DNA from: Myxococcota bacterium
Lineage (GTDB): Bacteria > Myxococcota_A > Polyangia > JAAYKL01
Direction: 5' to 3'
Length of the DNA stretch: 41,023 nt
NCBI GenBank assembly: GCA_025453525.1
Contig: JALOQD010000002.1
Span: forward strand, 1-41,023
Both the position numbers and the translations under genes were made by a program. The notes beneath the pieces are model-generated. The model saw only the letters and a list, made by a program, of their open reading frames with translations. It was not told where the DNA came from and did no database searches. The number at the start of each line of letters is the position of its first letter. Position 1 is the first letter of the stretch. This document shows, piece by piece, positions 27,384 through 35,911 of the stretch.

Positions 27384-28976
27384 TTAGCTCCAAGGGTCGT
27401 TGTCGTCGATTCGGCGCTTGGGTTTGCGCCTTGGGCTGCTTCCCGTTTTTTTTGTTTCCCCACCGCTTTTTTGGGACTCGATCTTGCGCGTCTTGCCGCT
27501 GCTTTTGCGAGGCTTGTCAGGGGGCTGCTTCGCGCTCCTGTCCTTCTCGAGTGTGTACGACAGCTCTTGGTGGCGATCGAAGCGCACGAGGGCCGCGGTA
27601 TTTTTAAAGCCGTCTGCTTTGACCTCCACCTTGTGGAGCACATCGTCTTTTGCGAAAGAGCCGATAAACGGCGCTGCTCCGACTTCGACCTCATCGATGA
27701 AGATGCGAGCCGCGGTGGGTGAAACGCTGATTTGGAGCCGGACTTTGTCGCCGACGGGCTCAGACAGCGAGGCATCGGTTGAAAGAGTGGTTGTTTCCGC
27801 TCCCATCGCTTTCGTTTGCGAAGGGCTCGAGCCGAGCATGGAAACGCCCACCACCGTGCCGATCACCAGCAATGAGCCCCCGAGTGCACTGCCGATGATG
27901 AGCGGCAGCTTGTTGCGCATGTCGTTGACGCCGGATCCTGTCAAGTCCATGGGGGTGCCGGGGTGGATCTCGCTCTGGGCGCGCGCTCCCAATCCCGTGC
28001 GGGACTGATTCGCCGCGTCGGTGCGAACCGCAGTCGCCGCCCCAGTGCCGGTGGAGAGTGCGACGGCCACGACATTGCGCGACGTGGCGCTCATCTCCAT
28101 GTCGAACTCGCCTGTGACCCCTGGAAGGAACGGCATCAGGCGATTGCGGAAATCGATACAATCGGAGAAGCGGCGATCGGCCTCCCGGGCCATCGCGATG
28201 CGGATGGTGTGCGCGAGGTCCGGCGGGAGGTGCGGTGCGATCGACTCGGGCGGGACCGGATCCTCTGTGAGGATTTTTACGAGCAATGCGTTGTAGTTCG
28301 GCGCGTCGAAGGGCAGGCGCCCTGTGACCATCTGGTATAGGATGACACCCATGGCATAGATGTCGGATTTAGGCGTCAGATCCACGTCGCCACGCGCCTG
28401 CTCTGGCGACATGTAGTAGGGGGTTCCAAGCACTGTGCCGGTCTGCGTCAGACCCTTCATGCCCGCGGTCTCGAGGGACCGAAATTTCGAGATGCCGAAG
28501 TCCAGGAGTTTGACGTAGTCGGGCCTGGTGGGCTTGTCGATGAGATAGATGTTTTCAGGCTTGAGATCCCGGTGGATGATTCCCACCTGATGGGCGGCTT
28601 CCAGGGCTGAGAGCGCCTGGGCGAGAATGTACGCCGCCCGGCCCGCCGGCAGGGAGCCGATGTCCTGGAGGAGTTGGCTAACGTCCCGTCCGTTGAGGTA
28701 TTCCATGACGATGTACGGCGCCCCGTCTGGCCCCGCACCCATGTCTGTCACCTCGATGATGTTTTCGTGGCCAATCGCCGCTGCAGCCTGAGCCTCTCGC
28801 TGGAAGCGGGCCACGACTTCGGCGCTTGTCACGTATTGGGCGTGGAGAAACTTGACCGCCAATTTTCGGCCGATGAGCAGGTGCCGCGCCTCGTAAACCG
28901 TGCCCATGCCGCCTTCACCAAGCAGACGAACAATTTCGTATTTGCCGTCGAGAACTGTGCCAATGACTTCGGCCAT
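27384..28976 (-). CDS. Membrane Ser/Thr protein kinase with C-terminal PEGA-like domain and Lys-rich tail
   Basis: 'LLGEGGMGTVYEARH', '[13 protein letters not shown]', 'DFGISKF', '[13 protein letters not shown]'; TM 'LPLIIGSALGGSLLVIGTVVGV'; PEGA-like 'LQISVSPTAARIFIDEVEVGAAPF'; tail ends 'IDDNDPWS'. Confidence 0.9.
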   Translation of the reverse strand: MAEVIGTVLDGKYEIVRLLGEGGMGTVYEARHLLIGRKLAVKFLHAQYVTSAEVVARFQREAQAAAAIGHENIIEVTDMGAGPDGAPYIVMEYLNGRDVSQLLQDIGSLPAGRAAYILAQALSALEAAHQVGIIHRDLKPENIYLIDKPTRPDYVKLLDFGISKFRSLETAGMKGLTQTGTVLGTPYYMSPEQARGDVDLTPKSDIYAMGVILYQMVTGRLPFDAPNYNALLVKILTEDPVPPESIAPHLPPDLAHTIRIAMAREADRRFSDCIDFRNRLMPFLPGVTGEFDMEMSATSRNVVAVALSTGTGAATAVRTDAANQSRTGLGARAQSEIHPGTPMDLTGSGVNDMRNKLPLIIGSALGGSLLVIGTVVGVSMLGSSPSQTKAMGAETTTLSTDASLSEPVGDKVRLQISVSPTAARIFIDEVEVGAAPFIGSFAKDDVLHKVEVKADGFKNTAALVRFDRHQELSYTLEKDRSAKQPPDKPRKSSGKTRKIESQKSGGETKKTGSSPRRKPKRRIDDNDPWS

Positions 28977-29292
28977 ACGCGTAAATATCTCCTATGAACT
29001 TGAAAAGTTACCACTCAAGGCTGGGTCAGGCAAATGCCGGGAGGTCAAAGATCGTTTTCCAAGACGTCTTGTCGTGGATTCACGAGGGGTCGAATTTTTC
29101 TTTTCGGGCTCGCGAGGGGACTTCGGTCGTGTTGATGATAAACTATCCTTCCGTGCGCGACCGCTTGTCCGGCGCATAGGGAGGTCCTTTGCAATCGCAG
29201 TCGTTCAATACCTGTTAGACAAAGGAATTTTTCTTGTGTGGCCCCTTGTCTGAGTGTGCTGTGAGGATCCGATTTAGGAGCGCGCGCGAAAC

Positions 29293-30975
29293 ATGCCCGA
29301 CGATCGCCCTGGTATAACTTCCTCTGTTGCCTCGCGGGTGACGTTGCCGCCTGTCGCGTTGCAGCGCGACATTATAGACAAGTATCATATCGTTTATCCG
29401 GTCGGGCAAGGTGGCATGGCCTCGGTGCATGTTGGGCGGTTGGGCGGGCTCGCGGGGTTCGAGAAGCTCGTGGCGATCAAAGTCGTGCACCAGCACCTCA
29501 TGAACGAGCGGGCGTTCCTCGAGATGTTTTTCGACGAAGCGCGGCTCGCCGCGCAGATCAAGCACCCCAACGTGGCCGAGACCTACGCTTTGTGCGAGGA
29601 GGACGGCCTCTATTACATGGTGGGCGAGCTCGTCCTCGGCCAGAACCTTCGCACGGTCATCCGGAGAGGTGAGTCGACTTCGAAGCCTTTGTCCTTGGGC
29701 CAGATCGCCTTCATCGGCGCAGAGGTGTGCCGCGGTCTGCATGCCGCTCATGACGTGCGCGGTCCCGACGGAGAGGTTCTCGGCCTCGTGCACCGGGACG
29801 TGACCCCCCGAAACGTGCTCATCTCGTATAGCGGACATGTCAAGCTCATCGACTTTGGCGTCGCCTGGGCCAAGGGCAAGCTCTCCCACACGCGCTCTGG
29901 CGCCGTCAAAGGAAAGATGGCCTACATGTCGCCGGAGCAGCTGCGCGGCTTTGCTCTGGATCGGCGCAGTGACATCTACTCTTTGGGCGTGGTGCTGTAC
30001 GTGCTGACGACGGGGACTCATCCGTTTCCCGGTGCGAGCGCAGCAGAGCGCATGACGCGCATTGTCGAGGGCAAGTTTTCTCCACCCAGAGCGGTGAAAC
30101 CCGAGCTACCCGAAGAGCTCGAGCGCATCATTCTCGAGGCCATGGCTTATTCGGTCGACGATCGGTTCGAGAACGCCGAGGCCATGGCAGAGGAGCTCGA
30201 GGCGTTTCTCCGCGCAAGGGGCGAGCCCGCAGGAGCAGGCGCTCTCTCCAAGCACATGGTGGATTTGTTTCGGGATGAAATGAACCGCCACGACGAGCTC
30301 ATGCGCGCCCACCGCCGAAAGCGCGGAGAGTCGGATCTCAGCGGATCCCAACGGCTCAGCAGATCGCCGACGACCTCTCGGGTTCCGCTCCCGTCTTATA
30401 TCACCGACGCGAACTCATCCTTCACGGGGGCCTCGCGCACGAGCATCAGGAGGGCATCCAAGCGCCGGGCTCTTTTTCGCAAAGCCATGGCGGTGGCCAT
30501 TCCTGCGGGCATCGTCATCATCGCGGCAGCGGCGTACCTGTCGGGAACGATGCAACGGGATGGAAGAGCTGCGCCCGAACCCGTGCAGCCCACTGAAAAG
30601 CACGAACAGGCCGCAGAATCCTTGGAAGGAACCGATTCTTCCAGTGCGATGCTGGCAGCGACCGAGGTCTCCATTACCTTGAAAGGCTTGCCAGCAGTGG
30701 GCCACTACCTCTCTCTCGACGGCCATCCAGTGAGCCTTACGAGCGGCAAGCTCGTCCTGCCAGCGGACCACGCGGAGCACATCCTCGATATCGAGGCCGA
30801 GGGTTACCTCAAGCGCTCGATGCTGTTCAAGGCCACTTCGGACCTCGTCTTGGACGCAGAGCTGAGGCGTATCGAGCGGACGCGAGGAAAAAAGGTCAAG
30901 AACAAGAACTCGTCAAAAAATTCTGCTAAGATTCCCCCGAAGAAAGGACGACTGAGGAGGAATCCGTACCAGTGA
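29293..30975 (+). CDS. Membrane Ser/Thr protein kinase with periplasmic PEGA-like domain
   Basis: 'VGQGGMASVHVGRL', 'HRDVTPRNVLISYSGHVKLIDFGVA', 'MAYMSPEQLRG'; TM 'AVAIPAGIVIIAAAAYLSG'; tail ends 'RRNPYQ'. Confidence 0.9.
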   Translation: MPDDRPGITSSVASRVTLPPVALQRDIIDKYHIVYPVGQGGMASVHVGRLGGLAGFEKLVAIKVVHQHLMNERAFLEMFFDEARLAAQIKHPNVAETYALCEEDGLYYMVGELVLGQNLRTVIRRGESTSKPLSLGQIAFIGAEVCRGLHAAHDVRGPDGEVLGLVHRDVTPRNVLISYSGHVKLIDFGVAWAKGKLSHTRSGAVKGKMAYMSPEQLRGFALDRRSDIYSLGVVLYVLTTGTHPFPGASAAERMTRIVEGKFSPPRAVKPELPEELERIILEAMAYSVDDRFENAEAMAEELEAFLRARGEPAGAGALSKHMVDLFRDEMNRHDELMRAHRRKRGESDLSGSQRLSRSPTTSRVPLPSYITDANSSFTGASRTSIRRASKRRALFRKAMAVAIPAGIVIIAAAAYLSGTMQRDGRAAPEPVQPTEKHEQAAESLEGTDSSSAMLAATEVSITLKGLPAVGHYLSLDGHPVSLTSGKLVLPADHAEHILDIEAEGYLKRSMLFKATSDLVLDAELRRIERTRGKKVKNKNSSKNSAKIPPKKGRLRRNPYQ

Positions 30976-32033
30976 GCATTCAAGGTAGATTTATCGTCAG
31001 GGGTTTCTGCGCGCTATTGGCATGCTCGTTCATGTGCCTGCCGAGCCTGGCCCAAAAGAAAGCGAGGCCAGCCAAGGAAAGCGGGGATGCTTCGGCGCTC
31101 AAGCAGAAGGCCTACGGGTATTTCTCAAAGGGCGAGCTCTTGTTCGACTCCGGTGACTTCACCAAGGCGGCAGAGGCGTTCTTGCTCGCCTACGAGACGA
31201 TTCCCCACCCTGCGACGCTTCTTAACGTTGCAATATGCTTTGAAAAGTCAGACCGACCGGCAGATGCCATCGAAATGTACGAAAAGTACCTCGCGACCTC
31301 GGATCCCAAAGACACAGAAGGTCGAACTGGCGCGGAGCGGCGCATCAAGGCGCTGTCCAATCTTTCCGGTCACCTCGATATCTCGTGCGGATTGCCGGCG
31401 TGCGAGGTGAGCGTCGATGGAAAGAACCGAGGCGTCCCTCCCATAAGGTTGAAAATGGATGCCGGTGCTCACACGGTCAAAGCTCTATCCAATGGCGCCG
31501 AGGTGCTTTCCATGGAGGCCGTGGTGCGGCCGGGAAAGTCCACCCGTGTCGATCTCAAGGCCCTGCCTGTTGAGCGTGGAACGACGGAAAAACCCCCGTC
31601 CATCCTCCCCCCTGTGACAACGGAAAGCGGCGAAGAAGCGCCCGATACCACTTTGCCCGCTGGCGTCGAGACCGAAGAGAAGAGGCATCTTCGCGCGCCG
31701 TTTTGGATCGCCTCGGGTTTGACCTTGGCGTCCTGCGCCGTGGCCATCGTATTCAGCGTGAAGCTGCAAAACGATATCGACGAGTTTGAAAAGGTCAAGG
31801 ACGAGGATTCTGACAAAGCTGCCAAGTGGAAAGAACAAGGCAAAGAAGACATGCTCGCGGCCAACATCCTGTGGGGCGTCACGGGCGCGGCGGCGCTCGC
31901 CGCGATTACCTTGGCCATCGTGGACCTCGTGCCAAAGAAGAAAAACAAGGACACCCCTTCTGCCGAGCCGCAGGTCAATGCGACTCTTGGTCCGGGCACG
32001 GGTCTCGGTCTCGGGCTGAGCGTTTCTTTTTAG
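30972..32033 (+). CDS. Exported TPR/PEGA-like protein, translationally coupled to the upstream kinase
   Basis: Signal peptide; TPR 'KGELLFDSGDFTKAAEAFLLAYETIPHPATLLNVAICFEKSDRPADAIEMYEKYL'; PEGA-like 'GHLDISCGLPACEVSVDGKNRGVPPIRLKMDAGAHTV'; GTGA overlap with 29293..30975. Confidence 0.78.
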   Translation: MSIQGRFIVRGFCALLACSFMCLPSLAQKKARPAKESGDASALKQKAYGYFSKGELLFDSGDFTKAAEAFLLAYETIPHPATLLNVAICFEKSDRPADAIEMYEKYLATSDPKDTEGRTGAERRIKALSNLSGHLDISCGLPACEVSVDGKNRGVPPIRLKMDAGAHTVKALSNGAEVLSMEAVVRPGKSTRVDLKALPVERGTTEKPPSILPPVTTESGEEAPDTTLPAGVETEEKRHLRAPFWIASGLTLASCAVAIVFSVKLQNDIDEFEKVKDEDSDKAAKWKEQGKEDMLAANILWGVTGAAALAAITLAIVDLVPKKKNKDTPSAEPQVNATLGPGTGLGLGLSVSF

Positions 32034-33157
32034 CCACCGCTAGACGACTCGATTTCGACGAGCTCCACGGCGAGCTCCCCGTCGACCTCCACGAGTTGTC
32101 CCCGGCCGATTCGGCGGCCCCCAGCGGTGAGGCTCACCTCGCCGGACAAGGGCGCTCGCAATCGCAGCACGTCTCCTGGTCGCAGCCTGCTCGCCTCGGC
32201 CACGGTGAGCTCGAGTTGTCCGCACTCCACGCGGACATCTACCGGCAAGTCGCTGGCTAGGGCGGCGACGGGGTGGCGCTCTATGAGCTCGTGAGCCTTG
32301 GGCTGGCTCGTTTCTGCCTGTTTCTCGTTCATGGCAACCTCGGGGGAAAGGGTCCAAGGGCGGGGCGCAATGCGGAGGGCACAGGCGCTCCGCCACTCGA
32401 TGGGCAACGAAAATCGACCGGCGTGGAGCCTGGCTTTGCTGCCTGGCAGACAGCGCTGCGGATGATGCAATGAGTCGAGGGTCAGAAAGTCGCCCTTTTC
32501 GAGCTCTCGCAGGGAGCTCGCGTCGATGGCGCTCGCTCCCACTTCTAGGGTGAGGAGCACGGGCAGGCTCGCGACCCAGGCAGGCGCGGGGGAAATGGGC
32601 GGGTTCGGAGCCGCGGTCAGAGGTGCGTTGAGGCACAGGCTCAAGGCAAAGGGCGTAGCGCCGAGCTCGAGACAAAAACACAGCCGGCACAGGCGCTCGC
32701 TTCGGACATACTGCCGGGCTTGCTCGGCGTCGCAAAGAGGGCCGGTGATGATCGCGGCCTGTTCGAGAGCGTGGGTGACGTCTGCGGCCAATCGATCGAG
32801 GGCGAACATCAAGCCACCCAGCTCCACTGGCGACAAGGAGTAAGGTCGGCTGTGGTCGAGACCGAGGGCTCTGCGCGAAAGGAACGAGGCTGTTCCTTGG
32901 GGCAGGTGCAGCACAGCGCGCTTGCGGTCATCACCGATGCGCAGGGCGAAGAAGGGCCCTGCTTCGGCTTCCTCATGCTCCTGCGTTGGAGAAGCACAGC
33001 GCAGCTTGGCGCTCACTCCTAGGGCGGCTTCGAGAGCATGCAGTCGCAGATCCTCTTTGAGTATGAACTTGACCCAGCTCCGCGCTGCGAGAGTGTCCCC
33101 ATCTCTTTGGGGAACGGCAAAGGGCAGGCGGCTATGGGCGCTGTTTGTCTCGTGCAT
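32030..33157 (-). CDS. SpoA-domain type III secretion switch/C-ring protein (SctQ/YscQ/HrcQ-like)
   Basis: C-terminal SpoA 'DLPVDVRVECGQLELTVAEASRLRPGDVLRLRAPLSGEVSLTAGGRRIGRGQLVEVDGELAVELVEI', second SpoA-like region upstream; start MHETNSAHSR (33157). Confidence 0.75.
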   Translation of the reverse strand: MHETNSAHSRLPFAVPQRDGDTLAARSWVKFILKEDLRLHALEAALGVSAKLRCASPTQEHEEAEAGPFFALRIGDDRKRAVLHLPQGTASFLSRRALGLDHSRPYSLSPVELGGLMFALDRLAADVTHALEQAAIITGPLCDAEQARQYVRSERLCRLCFCLELGATPFALSLCLNAPLTAAPNPPISPAPAWVASLPVLLTLEVGASAIDASSLRELEKGDFLTLDSLHHPQRCLPGSKARLHAGRFSLPIEWRSACALRIAPRPWTLSPEVAMNEKQAETSQPKAHELIERHPVAALASDLPVDVRVECGQLELTVAEASRLRPGDVLRLRAPLSGEVSLTAGGRRIGRGQLVEVDGELAVELVEIESSSGG

Positions 33158-33212
33158 GGACAGAGTCGTTTTTATCGTCGCCTTGGCGAAACGGTAGTAT
33201 ACCTTTATCACT

Positions 33213-34346
33213 ATGTCAGAGGATCTCATCGGGAAAGAACTGCTGGGGCAGTTTCGAATTGTCGAGCGCATCGGTCGTGGAGGCATGGGAGAGGTCTACA
33301 AGGCCGAGCAGCCGGCCATGGAACGCTTGGTAGCTATCAAGATTCTGCATTCCAAGCTCGCTTCGAGACAAGACCTCGTTTCTCGGTTTCGCCGCGAGGC
33401 CCGGGCCATGAGCCGCTTGTCGCATCCGAATACGGTGAGGGTCTTTCTCTACGGTCACCTCGAGGAGACCAACCAGCTCTATATCGTCATGGAGTACTTG
33501 GCCGGCGTGGATCTCGCGCATCACGTGCGCAGAGAGGGCCCCATGCCGTTGCCGCGGGGCGCGAACGTGATGATTCAAGTGCTCAGCGCCCTCGAAGAAG
33601 CGCATTCGGTGGGTATCGTGCACCGGGATCTCAAGCCCGAGAACGTGCTGCTGACCACCCAGGGCGGCATCCCGGACTTTCCCAAGGTGCTCGACTTCGG
33701 CCTGGCCAAGGTGCAGGAGACCAAGCCGAGGCCCGGCTCCATGGTCCTCACTCAGGAGGGCATGGTGTTCGGTACGCCGGAGTTCATGTCTCCAGAACAG
33801 GCGCGCGGCGAGATTCTCGACTGGCGTTCGGACATCTACTCCGCTGGTCTCATCTTCTATGAGCTCGTCACCGGACGCTTGCCCTTTCCCAAGTGCAAGC
33901 CGATGGAGTACATCGCGCATCACATCTACACGGCGCCCATTCCCATCAGCCAGAGATTGCCAGAGCTCAGTTTGCCGTCGTCCCTCGACGCCGTGGTGGC
34001 TCGGGCGCTCGAAAAGGACAAGGAGAAGCGCTACCAGAGCACGCGCGAGTTCGGCGAGGCCCTGCTCGCCTTTGCGCCGACCACATCCTCGACTGTTCTG
34101 CCCAGCCGTCCCATGGATTCGGGCTCTGTGAGGATCACAGTGGGCAGCGACGGCTCCGCTGCGTCTCATCAGTCTCTCATTCCTCCGATGTCGGGTTCGA
34201 TGGGCAAGGGCCTCGTCATCGGACTGGGGGTGGCGGTGCTGGTGCTTTTAATCGTGGTCATTGTCCTTTTGCTGGGTCGCAGTCCTGCGCCGCAGCCCAC
34301 GCCTGTCCCGCTTCCGAAACCGACGGGTTCCGAGTTGTTTGAGTAG
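33213..34346 (+). CDS. Membrane Ser/Thr protein kinase
   Basis: '[14 protein letters not shown]', '[12 protein letters not shown]', 'DFGLAKV', '[14 protein letters not shown]'; single C-terminal TM. Confidence 0.92.
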   Translation: MSEDLIGKELLGQFRIVERIGRGGMGEVYKAEQPAMERLVAIKILHSKLASRQDLVSRFRREARAMSRLSHPNTVRVFLYGHLEETNQLYIVMEYLAGVDLAHHVRREGPMPLPRGANVMIQVLSALEEAHSVGIVHRDLKPENVLLTTQGGIPDFPKVLDFGLAKVQETKPRPGSMVLTQEGMVFGTPEFMSPEQARGEILDWRSDIYSAGLIFYELVTGRLPFPKCKPMEYIAHHIYTAPIPISQRLPELSLPSSLDAVVARALEKDKEKRYQSTREFGEALLAFAPTTSSTVLPSRPMDSGSVRITVGSDGSAASHQSLIPPMSGSMGKGLVIGLGVAVLVLLIVVIVLLLGRSPAPQPTPVPLPKPTGSELFE

Positions 34347-34349
34347 GGA

Positions 34350-34365
34350 GGCCCCCCTTCGGGCC
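34350..34365 (+). terminator. Possible weak intrinsic terminator after kinase
   Basis: GGCCC-CCCTTC-GGGCC stem, T-rich stretch (TCTTTCTTT) about 15 nt downstream. Confidence 0.3.
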
Positions 34366-34497
34366 GCGCGATCCCCGTCTTTCTTTGCCAGCATGACGCA
34401 GATCATGGGGAGCCTCTCTGCGATCCTCTAAGAACAAGGGCGATTTGTAATTATTGTTCAGTGCTAAGAGCCCTAACCTGCTACAGAGGGAAAAAAA

Positions 34498-35790
34498 ATG
34501 GCTGAGAGAGTCCCGAACCGTTGGGTTATCGTGATGGGCGCCATCGTCGTGCAGTTGTGCCTGGGCGCCATCTATGCGTGGAGCGCATTCACCGGCAAGC
34601 TCACGGCGCTTGACGGCGCCTTCCTCTTCACCAAGACCCAGACCCAAGTGATCTTTTCCATGGGCATCGCCTTCTTCGCCGTTGCCATGGCTCTCATCGC
34701 CGGCAAGTGGCAGGCCAAGGCCGGCCCCCGCATCGTGGCCATTACCGGAGGTATCGTCCTGGGGCTCGGCTATTTGCTCGCCAGCGTGTGGACCGACTTC
34801 TGGGGCATCCTCATCGGCGTGGGCGTCCTCGGTGGACTCGGGATCGGCATCGCGTACGTGTGCCCCATCGCGGTGTGCGTGAAGTGGTTCCCGGACAAGA
34901 AGGGACTCATCACGGGCTTGGCGGTCATGGGCTTTGGTTTCGGCGCCCTCATTTGGGTCAAGCTCACCTCTGGCTTCAAATTCGGCGAAGTGAATCTGAC
35001 CCCTGGTTGGACCGGCTTGTTCGGCGATGGCTGGACCGTGCCGCAGGTGTTCCGTCTGTACGGCGTCCTGTTCGCGGTTCTCGTGCCCCTGGCCGCCCTG
35101 GTCTTCAAGAATCCTCCGGCCGGTTGGCAGCCGCAAGGATGGACTCCGCCAGCGCCCAAGGCTGGCGTGAGCACGGGCGTCGTTGATTTCTCCATCAGTG
35201 AGATGATTCGCACCAGCCAGTTCTGGGGTCTGTTCGCGGCCTTCTTGTTCAGCTCCGCGGCCGGCCTCATGGTCATCGGCATCATCAAGCTGTTCGGCAC
35301 TGACGCCCTGACCGGCGGGGGCATGGAGCTCAAGGCCGCTGACGTCGTGACCGGTACGGCCATGGGGCTCTTCTACGCGCTGGCCAACGGTCTCGGACGT
35401 CCCTCGTGGGGCGCCATCTCCGAGAAGCTCGGTAGGCGCAACTCCATTCTCGTCATGCTCGCCCTGCAGGGCTGCATGATGATCGCCATGTATTTCATCG
35501 GGAACACCGCAGGCGGACTGTACCTCGGCGCGACCATCATCGGCTTCAATTTCGGCGGCTCCCTGGCGCTGTTCCCTGCCATCACAGCCGACTTCTACGG
35601 CAATAAGAGCGTGGGCTCCAACTACCCGATGGTGTTCATGGCCTACGGCGTGGCTGGTATCGTCGGCCCGATCCTCGGTGGTATGATGGGCGATGCCAAG
35701 GCCTGGATGTGGGCGTTCATCCCCACGGGCATCGCCTGCATGGTCGGCGCGGTCATCATGCTCATGATGAAGCCGCCAGCCAAAGCCTGA
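34498..35790 (+). CDS. OFA-family (oxalate/formate antiporter-like) MFS transporter
   Basis: 'NRWVIVMGAIVVQLCLGAIYAWSAF' OFA signature; 12-TM pattern; 'CPIAVCVKWFPDKKGLITGLAVMGFG'. Confidence 0.88.
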   Translation: MAERVPNRWVIVMGAIVVQLCLGAIYAWSAFTGKLTALDGAFLFTKTQTQVIFSMGIAFFAVAMALIAGKWQAKAGPRIVAITGGIVLGLGYLLASVWTDFWGILIGVGVLGGLGIGIAYVCPIAVCVKWFPDKKGLITGLAVMGFGFGALIWVKLTSGFKFGEVNLTPGWTGLFGDGWTVPQVFRLYGVLFAVLVPLAALVFKNPPAGWQPQGWTPPAPKAGVSTGVVDFSISEMIRTSQFWGLFAAFLFSSAAGLMVIGIIKLFGTDALTGGGMELKAADVVTGTAMGLFYALANGLGRPSWGAISEKLGRRNSILVMLALQGCMMIAMYFIGNTAGGLYLGATIIGFNFGGSLALFPAITADFYGNKSVGSNYPMVFMAYGVAGIVGPILGGMMGDAKAWMWAFIPTGIACMVGAVIMLMMKPPAKA

Positions 35791-35911
35791 TCCTTTGTGA
35801 GAGAAAAATGCGCACCTCGCGTAGTGGACGAGGCTCGCGCTCGACGCGGACAACGGGTGTGCTAAAACAGTGGCCGCCCACTTGAGAGAGTCAACAAAAG
35901 GAGCATTCCAA

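Noticed and set aside
30270-30290. TTTCGGGATGAAATGAACC as a third copy of the repeat end
   Set aside because: Short chance match within a kinase coding sequence with no core or arm homology.
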